Part shown: positions 45,422-58,015 of the stretch, piece by piece
Layout: the number at the start of each line of letters is the position of its first letter
Position numbering within the stretch: position 1 is the first letter of the stretch
Assembly: GCA_004335835.1 (NCBI GenBank)
Contig: RWJK01000969.1
Span: 1 to 64,000, forward strand
Direction of reading: 5' to 3'
Length of the DNA: 64,000 nt
Source: Scenedesmus sp. ARA3
Lineage: Eukaryota > Chlorophyta > Chlorophyceae > Sphaeropleales > Scenedesmaceae
The notes under the pieces: generated by a model
Database searches by the model: none
What the model saw: the letters and a program-made list of their open reading frames with translations, nothing else
Told to the model about the DNA's origin: nothing
Made by a program: the position numbers and the translations under genes

Positions 45422-48400
45422 TCAACCGCCAGCTTCTGCTGCCCCTGCTCCCTCCATGTACAGCCAGCCGCACTGCAGCACCGTGCACGTAGCCAGCAGC
45501 GCCAAGCACATCGCCGTGATGGTAGCCGCAGCCCTGCAGCAAGCACCAGCCACGGCATGCCTTACTAAGTTGCACACAACTCATTGTATGCTGCATGCAC
45601 ACGTGTCTCCCTGCAGTGTCCTGTATTGTTGAGAACGTCTGCCAGTACCTCAACGGTGCTGCGACAATTCGCAGAATATATGCTTTTGACAGGCACGTCT
45701 TGCAGTCAGGCTGCTGGGCTGCTGCAGCCATGGTGCATGCCAGAGGCAGCGCAGCAGGGGCAGTCCACGAGATGCTGGCAACGCGCTGACTCAGCCCAGC
45801 TGTTTGACTGTCCAACTCATCATAATCATGTTACCATTTGGGCAGCAACGCCGCCATCGGCCCCACAGTTGACTGTCCAACTGTGCTGCAGCCACATCAT
45901 AGCGTGGCCGTCATGACCATTACATTTGACATACAAATTTGCGTATGTAGCTGCTGCTCACCTGGCGTTGGTGTCCGCTGCTGCAGCACCCATCGCCCAT
46001 TGCTGAAGCTGCGCAGCCCTGCCTCCTGCTGCTGCAGCAAGCGCAGCTGCTGCGCTGCTGCCCACGCTCTGCTGCTGCAGCTGCAGCTGCTCTCCCAGGC
46101 TGTGGTGGACAGCCAGCACTGCCAGCTGCCCCGCAGCCAGCGAGGCAGCGCTGCGGCAACAGCAGCAGCAGCAGCAGCGGTGTAACAATAGTTGGTTCAA
46201 CCGTACACCAACACCACTCGTTCGTACTGCACAGGAAGCACTTTCTGACAGATAGGTGCACAGTTGGTGACTTGCAGCAGCATGCCATACATGTTGAATG
46301 TTGCAAAGAAACACAGCACACGTGACAGCATCACGGTGTCGTTGCAGACAGCCCCCTGTGAGTAGCAAAGTAACAAAGAAGTGACAGTCAGGTGGAGGGC
46401 AGCCCACCTGGCTGTGCCTGTGAACCACATGAGCTCGCATTGCAGCAGTGCACGCGGCACCATCAGGCCACTGGACAGCAGCAGCAGCAGCTGCTGGCTG
46501 GCAGACACGCCTGGCAGGGCTTGCAAGGGCTGGAAGGAGGACTCCACCTGCAGCGCGAAGACGGTAGAGAAGACGGCTCGGCATTGACCAAAGACAGGAG
46601 ATCTGCCAACAGTCGGCATTACAGTAACAGGTGCACAGCCTGAAGAGGCGCAACCCATTGTTTGGTTGTGTGAAGCTCAACGACACGACAGTGGTACAGT
46701 GCGGCACCGCCAACTGCATCGTCTGTAAGCGACATCATGAGGAGGGTGCTTGCATGTAAAATGAAGCTTAGCTACCACAGCACTCAAATTCCAATGCGGC
46801 AGCAAAACAATATCGATGCAGAACAAAGAAAAAACTCGAAGACGCACTGCACTGCAGTCACCCTGTGCGTCTACTGCACACCCACCAGCAGCTGCAGCGG
46901 CTGCAGTATCAGGAGCAGCGTTGCTGACCAGGCCGGCCAGTCAGCCCACAGCATCTGCAGCTGCTTGTTTCCTGATGCTGCCACCAGCCGCGCAGCCAAC
47001 AGCACAGCCGCAGCACCTGCAGCAGCTGGCACTAGCCACTGCACGCCTGCTGCTGCTGCTGCAGCTGAGCTGTCGCCAATGCTGCAGAAGTACTGTGGGC
47101 AGCACAGCAGGGCCAGCACAGAGCAGCGCATACGAGCATGTCAGGGTGACGTGGATGCTGCTGCTGCTACTGAGGCTGCTTCACACCATGTGCTACATCT
47201 AGTAGATGCCAATAGCACTTGAAGGCAGCCAAGTGTGGCATGTAAAATGACAGCGTGGCATGTGTTTAACGGCTTGTCGGAGCAGCTGTTGGCAGCTATA
47301 CGTGTGCAAATGCTCTGCACTGGCCAAGGCTGCCTGCTAGTATCAGGCTGTCGCGTTGTTCACATGTGCAACCACCACCCTGAAGGTTCAGCAACAGCAA
47401 CTTTGAAAGGCTTCAACATGCCGAGATTGCCACCAACCTGGGCAACCACATAGATGGCACCCTGCGCACTCAGCACCTTGTACGCCCACCCAATGGTAGG
47501 AGGCGTGGAGGTGCATGGGGTACTCTTGTTGCCACACACGTCCCCTTCCTTAACTTACGCGGGCGTTGAATGTGAACACACCAGGCGTACCTCATTCATT
47601 CATTCACACCCAACCCACACTCACTTGAGCCAGCAAGCCACCACCCAGTACTCCCAGCGCTTGCTGCACTCTCTGCAAGATGAGCATGGGCTGCCACTTG
47701 AAAAGGCGAGCTCTGTCACCACCACTGCTGCTGCTGCTGCTGCTGCTGCCTTTGGCAGATTGGCATGCTGTAGCCAGCACAGTTATGGCGGCTGCCGCCA
47801 GAGCTGCTGCAGTGCAGCAGGCCACCCAAGGGGGTGCAGCTGGGCCGGCAAACTGCGTGCACAGCAAAGAAAAGCACATGTTCTGTGTTGGGCAGGTGCT
47901 ATGGGGCAGCAGCAGCACCACAACGGCAGCAAGCAAGCTTGCACGCTGGTGCCTGCAGCACATGTGATCAATCAGTGGGTTGTGCAGTAGCAGGTCATGC
48001 TGCAACGCCTGCATCATTGCCAGCCACTGCTGTTGAGCACAGCCTGATGCAAGATCTGCCAAAATGTAGCTGTTGCGCATTGGCATTGCCCCACAGGGAC
48101 CTGCGCCTTCTGAAGTTCTGCTCTATAACTTGAAGCTGCAAGGCAGCTTATCAGTCACTGAACCGTGCGCTTCATGCCACCAAGCCGTAACCTCAAGTTG
48201 TATGGTTGAGCACTGCCTGGCTGGCAGCGTGTGTTGAGTGTGACAGTAGCAGCTCCAATCCATCACTGCTGCAGCGGGACTCACCAGTGCCAGGCCTGCG
48301 CCTGCGGCTGACACTGCAGCGGCAGCAGCGGCACCAGGCTCGCAGCCGATGAAGACTGACAGCAGCACCGTGAAGCTGAACATGTCACGCAGAGGGCCCT

Positions 48401-48960
48401 GCAGGAGCATTCACAGTATGGTCAACCGTTGGGCAGCTGCTACCACCAAGCGTCCAGATACTTCAACTGTATCTCATTCTATCTCATATTTGAGTTGAAT
48501 TGCGGAGGAGGGTGGTGGGATTGCAGCAGGCTGGGTTGCATGATGCCGGCTGTACAGCGCACAGGTGCTCCAACCACCATTGGCTGGCAACTTGGGTTAC
48601 CCCCCCCCTCCTCCACGCCCCACTCACACGTATGCAGCAACTTGGTTCACTCACTCCTGAGTGTCAGGAGTGAGAGAAACATAGGCTCACTACAAACGTG
48701 GCACACTTATTGCAGGAGTGTGTGCATCTCTGTGTAACATACTTTGCAGCCACCCACCTGCCAGTCAACAACAGCCGCTGCTCCACCAGCACCACCTGCC
48801 ATGAGCGGCTGCACTGCCAGAATGAGAGCTGGCACAACAGAGTTGGCTGCAAGGATCTTCGTGATTGTGCCATGCCTGCTGCTGTTGATGCTGCTGGTGC
48901 TGCCTTGTTTATCTTCTCCTCCTCCAACTGCATCCTGTAGCGCTGCATGTGCACATGTGC
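45422..48960 (-). CDS. Multi-pass membrane protein, partly resolved
   Basis: A membrane protein of unknown function. Exon-like blocks with good splice borders, in gene order: about 48405-48283 (GPLRDMFSFTVLLSVFIGCE); about 47860-47630 (CTAAALAAAAITVLATACQS, then FKWQPMLILQRVQQALGVLG); a short piece near 47460 (GAIYVVAQ); about 47100-46885 (GVQWLVPAAAGAAAVLLAAR, WSATLLLILQPLQLL); about 46545-46420 (LLLLLSSGLMVPRALLQCEL); and the last block 45540-45422 (ITAMCLALLATCTVLQCGWL). At least six hydrophobic spans are visible. I could not make all phases agree between 46420 and 45540, and the start is uncertain (48930-48770 contains KILAANSVVPALILAVQPLM). Treat the borders as approximate. No family recognised. 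Confidence 0.4.
48650..48674. repeat. Perfect 11-bp-stem hairpin
   Basis: Stem CTCACTCCTGA / TCAGGAGTGAG with a 3-nt loop, in an intron or the 5' region of the membrane-protein gene, preceded by a C-rich run at about 48601-48612. Confidence 0.85.
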
Positions 48961-49535
48961 TGCTGCTACTGCTAAGCCTGACTGGACGGGGTAGAATCCT
49001 GCTCAATCCGTTCGAAGGAATGCATGTAGATGCATGTGTCACGTGGGCTGTCTGGCGCTGAATTCGCTGCATGTTCCATTGGCCTGGCACTAAGGCAGCA
49101 CTCCCAACAACCCTAACCTGGCTGACCTTGTGCAGGCGCACACATGCACACTGGGCGAAAAGCACAAAAAGCTTCTTTTAGGAAAGCGTCTGGGCAACAG
49201 ACTGTGCCAGTGCTCAACATTGCCCAGTAACAGGACTGTTGTGTAGAGCTACGCCGATGCGTCAATCACGTAATGGCGCCAAAGACAATACAGCCCCTCT
49301 TATCAAGGATAATGACTGCTTATGGAGTTATTAGAAATGTTACCAACCTATATGGGTGCGATAGACGCAGATTCACAGAGGTGCGTGATGTTCGTGGTGA
49401 GAAGACAGCCAACCGTTGAACGCCCCGCGATTCATGCCACTCTGCCAGTATACGCGCAACCAAAGTCCTCCAGCGCACATAAATCAGTTCGAATCGTTCT
49501 CTACAGCTCAGCAGCACCACTGGAAAGGGCCGACA
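48961..49535. other. Intergenic stretch, nothing recognised
   Basis: Presumed promoter side of the minus-strand membrane-protein gene. No exon, repeat or RNA gene is supported. Confidence 0.35.
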
Positions 49536-50203
49536 ATGGCAGGCCTAGCTTGCAGAACTGTAGTTCTAGCTAGATATGTTCCAGGTTGGGCAGCGTCACA
49601 AACTAAGAGTAGGCCATGCAGACTGCAGCACCTGCCGCCCAGCCATGCAACAGTGCTGACTGACAACTCAGCTGTGCGACCAACAGCCTTCACCAGTGCT
49701 GCCTGTCAAAAAATGCTCGACCCCCGGGATGTACACCCACTGGGTGGCGCTCATGACTGTAACTTGTCAACTTGAGTGCTGTGGGTTCACAGCAGATGAG
49801 CAAGCCACACAATCTGCCAGACTGTGCAGCTCCTTTCCACTTCCACATCCACTGCAATCTTTCAGCAGCATGCTGCAATGCGGAGGGCGCCAATTGGCAA
49901 CAGCAATGCAAGAGCTGCTGCGCGCAGCTGCAGGAGCCCGTGGTGATGGCAACAGTAATGACACAGCTGCCGCAGGGGCTTCTCTGTATACATGTGTGCC
50001 AGGATGCTGCCCGTATGGATGCCGCCACAAGACAGCTGGCTAGCTGCCGCGCAAAAATGCAGCAGATGGCTGCACGGGCGGCAACTGGCTTGCCTGTCAA
50101 GCCAGTGACAGGTCAGGCTGCCGCATACGAGCGCTGCATACTCCACGCCAAGCAGCTTGCAAGCGGTGGCACACCCGTGCAGGGAGGAGACGAGGAAGTA
50201 TAG
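49536..50203 (+). CDS. Weak candidate gene, plus strand, convergent with the zinc-finger gene
   Basis: The right part reads as a plausible C-terminal exon (about 50002-50203): DAARMDAATRQLASCRAKMQ, AAYERCILHAKQLASGG, stop at 50203, preceded by a CCAG acceptor. An upstream block near 49860-49990 reads ATAMQELLRAAAGARGDGNS. A possible start is the ATG at 49536 (MAGLACRTVVLARYVPGW). The phases between these blocks were not settled and no family is recognised. The stop lies 34 bp from the stop of the opposite-strand gene, which is normal for convergent genes. Confidence 0.3.
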
Positions 50204-50236
50204 GATTCAAGACACATGATAATGGGATTGTCTGTC

Positions 50237-50292
50237 TCACGCTGTCGGCGGCACGATAGCACCCAGCCCTACCGCTCCTCCAGCCTCTGCTC

Positions 50293-50337
<45 letters not shown>

Positions 50338-51436
50338 GCTTCAGCCGCGGGTGTGCAGGGCTGACTGTGCCCTCCCCCAGGCAGTTGAGGCAGGTCTGCT
50401 CGCCACTGGCGCCACACATGGCGCATGCTGTCAGCGGCATGCGGCTGCTGTTGACCGGCAGGGCCTTGAAGGGGTGGTAGCGGATGGCCTTCTCACCTGC
50501 AGCAGCCACACTCATACACACATAAGTGTTGGCGGGGGTCTCCTGGTCCAGCATTGCTTGAAGGTGTGTGACCATGCATTTACTGTGTATGGTTGTCGTT
50601 TGACATTGTGTTCCAGGTGTGCAACAGCGTGATGCTGGTATTCAGCAATGACACGCACTGCGCATGTGAAATCAGGCGCTGGTGTCTAGAGAAGGGTGTG
50701 TGTTTCGCATGCATCGGCTGCTTTGATAGACCCCGGCGGCATCGTCATCTCCTGCTGCCTGTCAACTGCAGCAGAGCGTCTGCAGAACTACGGACTGCAA
50801 GTGACAGTTGTCGAGGGCTGTTGCTGCCAATGGCTCCTGCAGTGTGAGCCAGCCGGATGGCTGCGGCAGCACTGACGGCTCATACCGCAGGTGTCAAACT
50901 GACAAGCACGAGTGCAGCCTGCTGCTCCTAACCAGCACCAGGATGGCACGGCAGCAAACACTAACTTGAGCCACAATACGCGGCATGGCTTTATATGGTC
51001 ACGTAGCATACGCTATCATCGTGCCAGTTCTCACCTGCGCACACATCACACTTGACCTTCTTGTTGCCATGACAGACGCAGCACGCCACTGCTGTCTTCT
51101 TCTGCACATGCAGAACAGCCGCAACAGCCGCACCAATCAAATATGTGCAAACAGATGCGCGCCATTCCATGCTGCTGACAAAGCATATATATGTATATGT
51201 ATATATGTATATATATGTATATGTATATATATGTATATGCAACAGCTGCTGCTGCTGCTGCTGCTGCCATTGCTGCTGCTGCTGCTGCTGCCTCTGCCAC
51301 GCACCTTTCCCTGCGTGACAACCACGCGAGCTATTCCCATGCTAATAGAGCTCACAACCATTGTGGCAGCTCCCAAGCCCAGCAAAGTGGCGCCAGATGC
51401 TACAAAGGCACGACCCAGGGCAGCCCTTGCAGCCAT
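50237..51436 (-). CDS. DnaJ-type zinc-finger protein with N-terminal membrane segment, 152 aa
   Basis: Small protein with a DnaJ-type cysteine-rich domain, as in plant BSD2-like and DnaJ-related chaperone factors; a thiol or chaperone role is inferred. Exons with matching phases: 51436-51305, 51101-51035 and 50496-50237 (stop). Exon 1 has a hydrophobic span (ATLLGLGAATMVVSSISMGI), likely a membrane anchor or part of an organelle-targeting region. Exons 2 and 3 give four CxxC pairs: CCVCHGNKKVKCDVCAG and CAMCGASGEQTCLNCLGEG, spaced by EKAIRYHPFKALPVNSSRMP. No J-domain is present. The C-terminus is a poly-A/G tail. Intron 1 holds TATATG and CTG microsatellites. The nearest family member and location (plastid or mitochondrion) cannot be told by eye. 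Confidence 0.8.
51184..51289. repeat. TATATG microsatellite next to a CTG run
   Basis: About 55 bp of imperfect TATATG/TATG repeats (51184-51240) followed by interrupted CTG runs (51246-51289), all inside intron 1 of the DnaJ-type zinc-finger gene. Confidence 0.95.
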
Positions 51437-51865
51437 TGTGTCCTGTACTGCCTAGGTTTGAGCAGTGCGGCAGGCAAAACTGCCGCGATAGAGCTCGTGA
51501 AACGATTTACAACGGTGAGCGCCAGTTTAGAACACTGATACGTTGTGGCTGGTCAAGATAGGTCTGGGGGGGGGAGGGGTGCAGCGGGTAAAACAACGCA
51601 GATCTGCCGTTCACTGTTCAAAGCGTTCAGCCTCGACGTCTATCGACAAGTGATACGGCAGACCTATCACTATGGCTACACGCGCCAGTCCCACAGCACA
51701 ACAGAACCACAACTGACACAGCAACAGACCCTGTTACTTTTTGGATGACAACCAGGCTTCTGCTCTCTTACACAGCGACCGGATAGCCTCATCACTGCAG
51801 ACAGCACACGTTTCCTTTCCCCTTTCAATGCCTGCATCTGCAGCATCAGCAAGAGCAGTAGCAGT
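51437..51865. other. Shared divergent promoter region
   Basis: 429 bp between the starts of the zinc-finger gene (minus) and PIG-M (plus), so both promoters must lie here. I see a G-run near 51567-51576 but no clear core promoter element. Confidence 0.5.
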
Positions 51866-54272
51866 ATGCAAATAAAGACACTGCTGCTGATCAGCGTTGT
51901 GCTGCGCCTTGCCTTAATTGGCTATGGAGAGCTGCAGGATCGCCTACTACCTGTCAAGTACACAGATATAGACTACAGCGTGTTTACTGATGCAGCAAGG
52001 TTTGTCAGCCAGGGCCAGTCACCCTTCCTGCGCAGCACGTACCGCTACAGCCCGCTGCTGGCGTACCTGCTGCTGCCAAATGTACTGCTGTGCTGGTTGT
52101 GGGGCAAGGTGCGCAAGGCAACAGCAATAAGAGCTTCTAGATCAGACCATGCTTATGTAGTAGTGCTGTGTACTAATACTAGTGATTGTGGATGTCAGCA
52201 GCAGAGGGTTGCTTGTTTGTTTTGCTGGGCATTTAACCAGTACTTCCTGTTGCCGTGCGTCTTGTGCAGCCTGCCTGGCAAAGCAATCTGTCAGCAGGTG
52301 CAACCCCTGTGCTTGCAGAGGCGCCCATTTCAGCAGCGTCATGCACGCACTGGCCCTGTCAGAGTTTGCTGCTTTCTGGACACATCAACAACAGCAGCGC
52401 GCCAGTTATGCAAGTGCTGTAATAGTCAAACTTTGCTATATCTGGAAGGGTTACTCGAGTGCTGCTAACCTCCGCCTCTGCCACCCACTCCTGCTGTTAT
52501 GACGCCTCCTGCTCTGTTTCTCCGGTGCTTTTCCGGCTTCTGCTGTTGCGAGCAGCTGCTGTTTGCAGGCGCTGACATTCTGGCTGCATGGCAGATCTGG
52601 CGCATAGGGCAGCTGCAGCAAGCCTCACAGGCTCGCTGCTTTTGGAGCATCGTGCTGTGGCTGTACAACCCCTTCACAGTCACCATCAGCACCCGAGGCA
52701 GCTGCGATTCGCTGGCCACAGTGCTGCTGCTGGCAGTGCTGCTGCTGCTAATGCAGGGGCAGAGCCTGCTGCCGGCGCTGCTGTATGGGTTGGCGGTGCA
52801 CTTTCGGATCTACCCGATTGTGTACGCGCCTGCCATCGTGCTGTATCTGGCACACCGGCAGCTGCAGCAGCAGAGGCAGCAGCAGCAGCAGCAGCAGGAG
52901 GAGAAGCACAAGGGAAGTGCACAAGTGCAGGTGAGGGCATATCCGCCTAACAGTCGTGCATGCAGAACCGCCACAGCGCACCAGCTGTGTTCAGCGATTG
53001 TTGATGCTGCTTGATGCGTTGACGATCATAGCTGCACTGCAGTGTCCCCAGTAGGGTTTGGCATCGTGCCTGGACTCCATACAACATACGTGTGCACGCA
53101 GCAATACAATTGAGCTCATCAGCAACAAGAACAGCAGCTTTACACTTGTTTGGCACTGGCATGGGAGAAGCAAAGCAGATGGTGTGTTGTATCGCTACAC
53201 CCCGCCTTGCTGCCTATTCCCCTTCCCTCCTGCCGCCCACCACAGTAATTTCAAAGCATTGTCTTTACACACCTGTTGTGTGTTGCCGCATCACTTGCTA
53301 CTGCAGCGCACCGGCAGCAGCAGCACCAGCAGCAACAGCAGAGCCAGGCCGCACCAGCAGCAAGGTTTCACTGCCTGGCTGCTGGCAGTGGTGCAGCAGG
53401 GCCTTGCGTTTGGGTGCCCTGCTGCTGCTGTGTTTTTGCTGCTGGGCTTAGGGTTTTACTGGCTGTATGGCCAGGGTTTCCTGCAAGAGGCTTTCCTGCA
53501 CCATATGGTGCGCAAGGACCCCAGGCACAGCTTCTCTATGTATTACTACCCTGTTTACCTGCAGTTCATGCAATGGCCGGGGACTACAGCAGCAGCAGCA
53601 GCAACTGGCACAGGACTGGATCCCACTGCAGCAGCAGCAGCAGCAGCAGCTAGGGAGGTTGGTGATGTGGTGATAGGTGGTGCAGGTAGTGGCAGCAGCA
53701 GCAGCGGCAGCGGCATTGCAGCTGCTGTGGCAGTGCTGCAGCAGCTGCTGCCGTCATCAGTAGCAGCGGCAGCAACAGCAGGGTTTGAGTCAGCTTGGCA
53801 GCAGCTAGGACAGCTGCTGGCTTCACTGCCTGCTGTGGATGCAGGCAGGCTGGCAATCATACCACAGGCCGTGCTGCTGCTGGTACTGGCTGTTGCTCTG
53901 CACCGCAACCAGCCGCTGTGCTGGCTGCTGCAGACGATGGCGTTTGTAGCTTTCAACAAGGTGTGCACCGCACAGTACTTTGTCTGGTACTACAGCTTAC
54001 TGCCAGTGGCGTTGCAGCGCATGCCTTGGCCGCTGCCTAAGGCCCTGCAGGCAGCAGGTGCTGTGTGGGTAGCTGCACAGCTGCACTGGTTGTTTTGGGG
54101 TTATATGCTTGAGTTTGAGGGTGCTGCAGTACACCTGGCGCTATGGTGGGCAGGGGCGCTGTTTCTGGTGGCTAATGCAGCGTTCATGTGGGTGCTGCTG
54201 GGGTGTGCGCGGCTGTGCGGGCCTGCTGGTTGTGAAGCAGCGGGTTGTGGGGGCAAGGTCAGAGTAGATTGA
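51866..54272 (+). CDS. PIGM: GPI mannosyltransferase 1 catalytic subunit (PIG-M), 527 aa
   Basis: ER enzyme adding the first (alpha-1,4) mannose to the GPI anchor, using dolichol-phosphate mannose. Exons: 51866-52108, 52556-52930 and 53307-54272 (stop), all phase 0. Family landmarks in order: N-terminal membrane segment, then [17 protein letters not shown] with the D-x-D catalytic motif, [69 protein letters not shown] and [19 protein letters not shown]. Multiple membrane spans follow. Length is somewhat above the usual, about 420 residues, because of two low-complexity insertions: a Q-rich one after [10 protein letters not shown], across intron 2, and an A/G/S-rich one after FMQWPGTT. Such insertions sit in loops and need not affect function. 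The partner subunit PIG-X/PBN1 is not in the window. Confidence 0.95.
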
Positions 54273-54784
54273 GGCAGGTTATGCATGATGAGCACAGCCA
54301 TTGTGTCTACGAAATGCCAAGGTCCAGAGTTGGGAGGTTCACCGAGCATGCCTCGACGCACAATTTATACATCAGCGCCTGCAGAGTATCGCAATGCTAT
54401 GGCGTATTGCTGTTGTCATTTTGTCGGAAGCCCAAGGCGGCGTCAGAGTAGTGGACACCTGTCAGGGTGCCACCTGAGTGCCACCAGAGACCTAGCAGTT
54501 ATGACATCGATCAGGAACGCACAATCGATTATTCACATCGATACGCTTTATCCTACGAGTTTTGTTGCCGGTGAATGTTACCCAACAGAGATCGCGCCTG
54601 CGACATGCACCGGGACTTGCGAAACGCCGCTTGAACAGCATCAGCGACACGGCGTGAAACAGGACGTTCTTAAGCATTCTAAACCCGTTATATGTGGCTT
54701 TCAAGCAGTACTTAGGCGCTAGGAGAGGAGCCTGAACCTACTGCTGCTGATGCTGCACATGCCCGAGACGGCACAGCATTGGGT
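54273..54784. other. Intergenic stretch between PIG-M and the LRR gene
   Basis: 512 bp, tandem gene arrangement. It holds the 3' end of PIG-M and the promoter of the LRR gene. Nothing specific recognised. Confidence 0.45.
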
Positions 54785-57368
54785 ATGGAGATTGCACTCC
54801 AGCATCCTAGCGTCAACGGCGAGCAGAACGTTGTTTGCAGGCTCTTGTGCACCAGCAGGGGCCTGCAAGACGAGGTGAGCGCCACCAGCCTGAACCACAG
54901 CGCTGCATCCTGCTGCTCATGTGCTTGCAAGTGCTGCCTGCACACCTGCAGAGCGTGTTCGTGCTGTACAGACATATGCAACACAAATCAAATGTGAACA
55001 TGCTAGAGATTCAAGACGGTGCGTTGCACGAGCTGTTAGCATCAATCGCCTGTACCTGCAGCGCAGCCTGTTCACAGGCGCAGTGGCTGTCACATCTCCA
55101 GCCATGTTGCCTCGCATGCGCTGAACGTCCCTACGCTTGCATCAACACCTGGTGCTATATACCGCAGCTCAACGGCAACGCAAAGCTCGTCGTATTTTTA
55201 CGCTGCGTTGCTGCTCGTGCTGCCAGGTTGAGGACTTCTGCGCGTACCAGCTGTCCCTCGATTGCAAGGCAGTCACACTCGAAACAGCCATGGCCTTTGC
55301 AGCCTGGGTGTCCTCCCACAGCAACTTAGTAGGCTCCCTATCCTGGGCCATGCCCCCAGAGCCCCGCAGCACCCTGCTAGAGTCCCAGAAAGCCATTGCA
55401 ACAGCGCTGCAACAGGCTGCAGCATCGCCAGCTGGCCTGCAGCTGCAGCGCTACAGCAGCAGCTGCCCAACATCGGGTGCGATTCTGGCGGTGCTGCCAT
55501 GCCGGCACTTGACCAGCTTGGGGTTATGCTTCCAGCAGGAGTATGAGCCGGCAGCAGGTGTGATGAGTGTACTGTCGCGGCTGACAAACCTGCGCACGCT
55601 GAAGATACAGGTGGGTGCAGCACTGACGCAGCATGCAATAGCTTCGTGGTGTGTTGTGGGGGTTTGCGAGCTCTGTTTCATTCGTATGCAGCAAGGCGCA
55701 AGTAGAAAGCCATCTAGGAGGGCCTCATGCGCATGTAAAGGTTGTAGCCTTTAGCAGCAGTTCCTTAACGCACTGCCGCATGCACGTTGTGGTGCGGGAT
55801 GTCAGATGCGCAAGTGCCAGCAAAAGGACAGCTATGTGCTGTCCATGCTTTGCATGCAAGCGCCGGTGGACTAACAGACACTACACTCTAGCATTGTGTG
55901 CTGCAAGCAGCACTTCCCCTCTCCTTTGCCCTCCTTGACTCCGTGCTGTCACATGTCGCCGCCTGCCAATCCCTGACAGGGCCGCGATGTGGGGTCGCTG
56001 CTGCCAGCGCTGCAGCCGCTGCACCACCTCAGCCGCCTAGAGCTCAACATGCTGCGGGAAGTAACACACCTGCAGCAGCTGCCGAGCAGCGGGCAGCTGC
56101 AGCAGCTGCTGCTGACTGCAGTCACCCCCAAGTGGCAAAGCAGGCAGCAGCTGGCACTAGGCCACCTCACTACCTTGTCAGATCTGCAGCTGCTGCAGCC
56201 GCCGCAGCGGTACCTGGCTCTTCCTGATGTTCCGTTAGCTCTGCAAGCTGGTGATGTGCTGCCTCAGAGCCTCACACGGCTGGTGCTGGGCGACTGCTTG
56301 GATGCAGCGCCGCTGCTGCCGCTGCAGCAGCTGCAGGTGCTGAGTATGGACAGCAGCAGCATGCCAGCTGGGCAGCTGCTGCAGCTGGCTCGGGCGCTAC
56401 CTAAGCTGAATCAGCTGCAGCTGGGATACACCGAGCCTGGTAGTGTGGATGCAGCAGCTGCTGCGTGGTGCTGCCTGCCAGTTGCCAGCCTAGCATCTGA
56501 TGCTGTTAGTTGGGGGAGTTATAGTATACAGCAGCTGGCAAAGCTGGGATGCTGCCTCACTGCCTTGCAGCTGTTGGACTGCAGGCCCCTTGGGTGCACT
56601 GGTTTGCAGGTGGCTGCTGTTCTACGGCAGCTGCTGCAGCTGCGGCAGTTGTCGCTGGGCTGGGTGCAGCTGCTGGCAGATGAGACTGCGGACTGCAGGG
56701 AGGCTGCAGCAGCTGAGATTGGCTGCTGCAGCAGCAGTAGCAGCAGCTGCAGCAGCTGCTGTGACATCACCAGCAACAGCAGCAGCATCTATAGCTGTAG
56801 TGACACATGCAGCAGTGTTGACACCAATGCTGGCAGCTACAGCAGCAGCATCGCTGGCATCAGCGGATTTGAGCCTGACAGTAGTGGCATGGCGGCAGTC
56901 CTAGCCGATGTTGCCAGTTTGCCGCTGCTGCACAGCCTGTGGATCGAACACCTGCTGCCACCACTCAGCAGTGAACCCGTTGGGCAGCAGCAACAGCAGC
57001 AGCATCTGCATTTGACCCTGGCAGCTGTGCAGCAGCTGGCGGCAGCGACTGGATTGACACATCTGACACTTGTAGCATGCGGGTTGACTGATGAGGGTGT
57101 GGCATCAGGGGTGTGCAAATTGAAGGGTCTGCAGGAGCTTGTGTTAGACGCAAACATCGGACTGAGCGATGCAGCGGTGGCTGAGATAGGCCAGCGGCTG
57201 CGCCAGCTCAAGTATCTGTCATTGAATGATACGATGATAACAGATGCAGGGGTTGAGGGCTTAGCAGGGCTCAAGCAGCTGCAAGGGCTGAGTGTGGCTG
57301 GTGCTGCTGTGAGTCAGCAGGCATTGTCACAGCTGGCAGTGCAGCAGGCTAGCCAGTGCTGGCACTAG
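54785..57368 (+). CDS. Leucine-rich-repeat protein with F-box-like N-terminus, 620 aa
   Basis: Probable protein-interaction or F-box-type receptor protein. Exons: 54785-54874, 55227-55610 and 55980-57368 (stop), all phase 0. The N-terminus (NVVCRLLCTSRGLQDE|VEDFCAYQL) resembles the end of an F-box helix bundle, followed by KAVTLETAMAFAAWV, a layout I associate with green-algal LRR families. LRRs follow: HLTSLGLCFQQEYEP, NLRTLKIQ, HLSRLELNMLREVTHLQQLP, SLTRLVLGDC, QLQVLSMDSS, GLTHLTLVACGLTDEGVASG, GLQELVLDANIGLSDAAVAE and QLKYLSLNDTMITDAGVEGL; the last ones are the AMN1/cysteine-containing type typical of F-box LRR proteins. A Ser/Cys-rich insertion (about residues 400-450) breaks the solenoid. 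The ATG at 54785 is the first in a frame closed by a stop at 54713. Confidence 0.75.
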
Positions 57369-58015
57369 CTTTGCTTGGCCAGCCTTGCTTTCAAGCTGTG
57401 CACAAGCCAGTTTTGCAAGGTCGGCAACAACTCTTGGTCAAATTTGCATTTTGTATTGGTATCTGTTTGGGCTGGTGCGCACAATCAGCACCATGGTCTG
57501 CTGGCTGCCAGCCAGCCAGTGGCTGCAAATTTTGACATACACACCTGCAGCTGTGGTTTACTTGGGTTTTATGGTGATTGGGTCATCTGTTTCTCAGTTG
57601 TTGCAGCAGGATTTTCTCACCATCAGTGAGCTGCTGATGCGCATGGCTGAGTTACACGTGGACTGCACTTGCACCTTCTCAGACTGTTGCACCTTCTTAG
57701 ACTGTTGATGTCTGAACCGCATCAGCTGCAACTGCTGCAGGCCGCTATATTGATGGTTTGATCAACTAAAAGTCGTCAACGACACAAACCGCAGCATTGA
57801 GCCTGTCTTTCTGTGTGCCGAGGTAACCCCGCTCGAGTGAAAACCCTGGCCGTGATCAACGAGCCGTGTTGCTCGGATACTCTTTATCGGCGCATCAGCA
57901 CTGCAGAACTTACGGAATGATCTGGAGTAGACTGCTTTACGGGTCTTCAACAGGGAACACACCGTGACTCTGCAAACGCTGCAGCAGTATCAGTGTAGCA
58001 GCACCAGGCAGCAGC
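57369..58015. other. Intergenic stretch between the LRR and F-box/WD40 genes
   Basis: Tandem arrangement; holds the LRR 3' UTR and the next promoter. No additional exon or RNA gene is supported. Confidence 0.45.
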
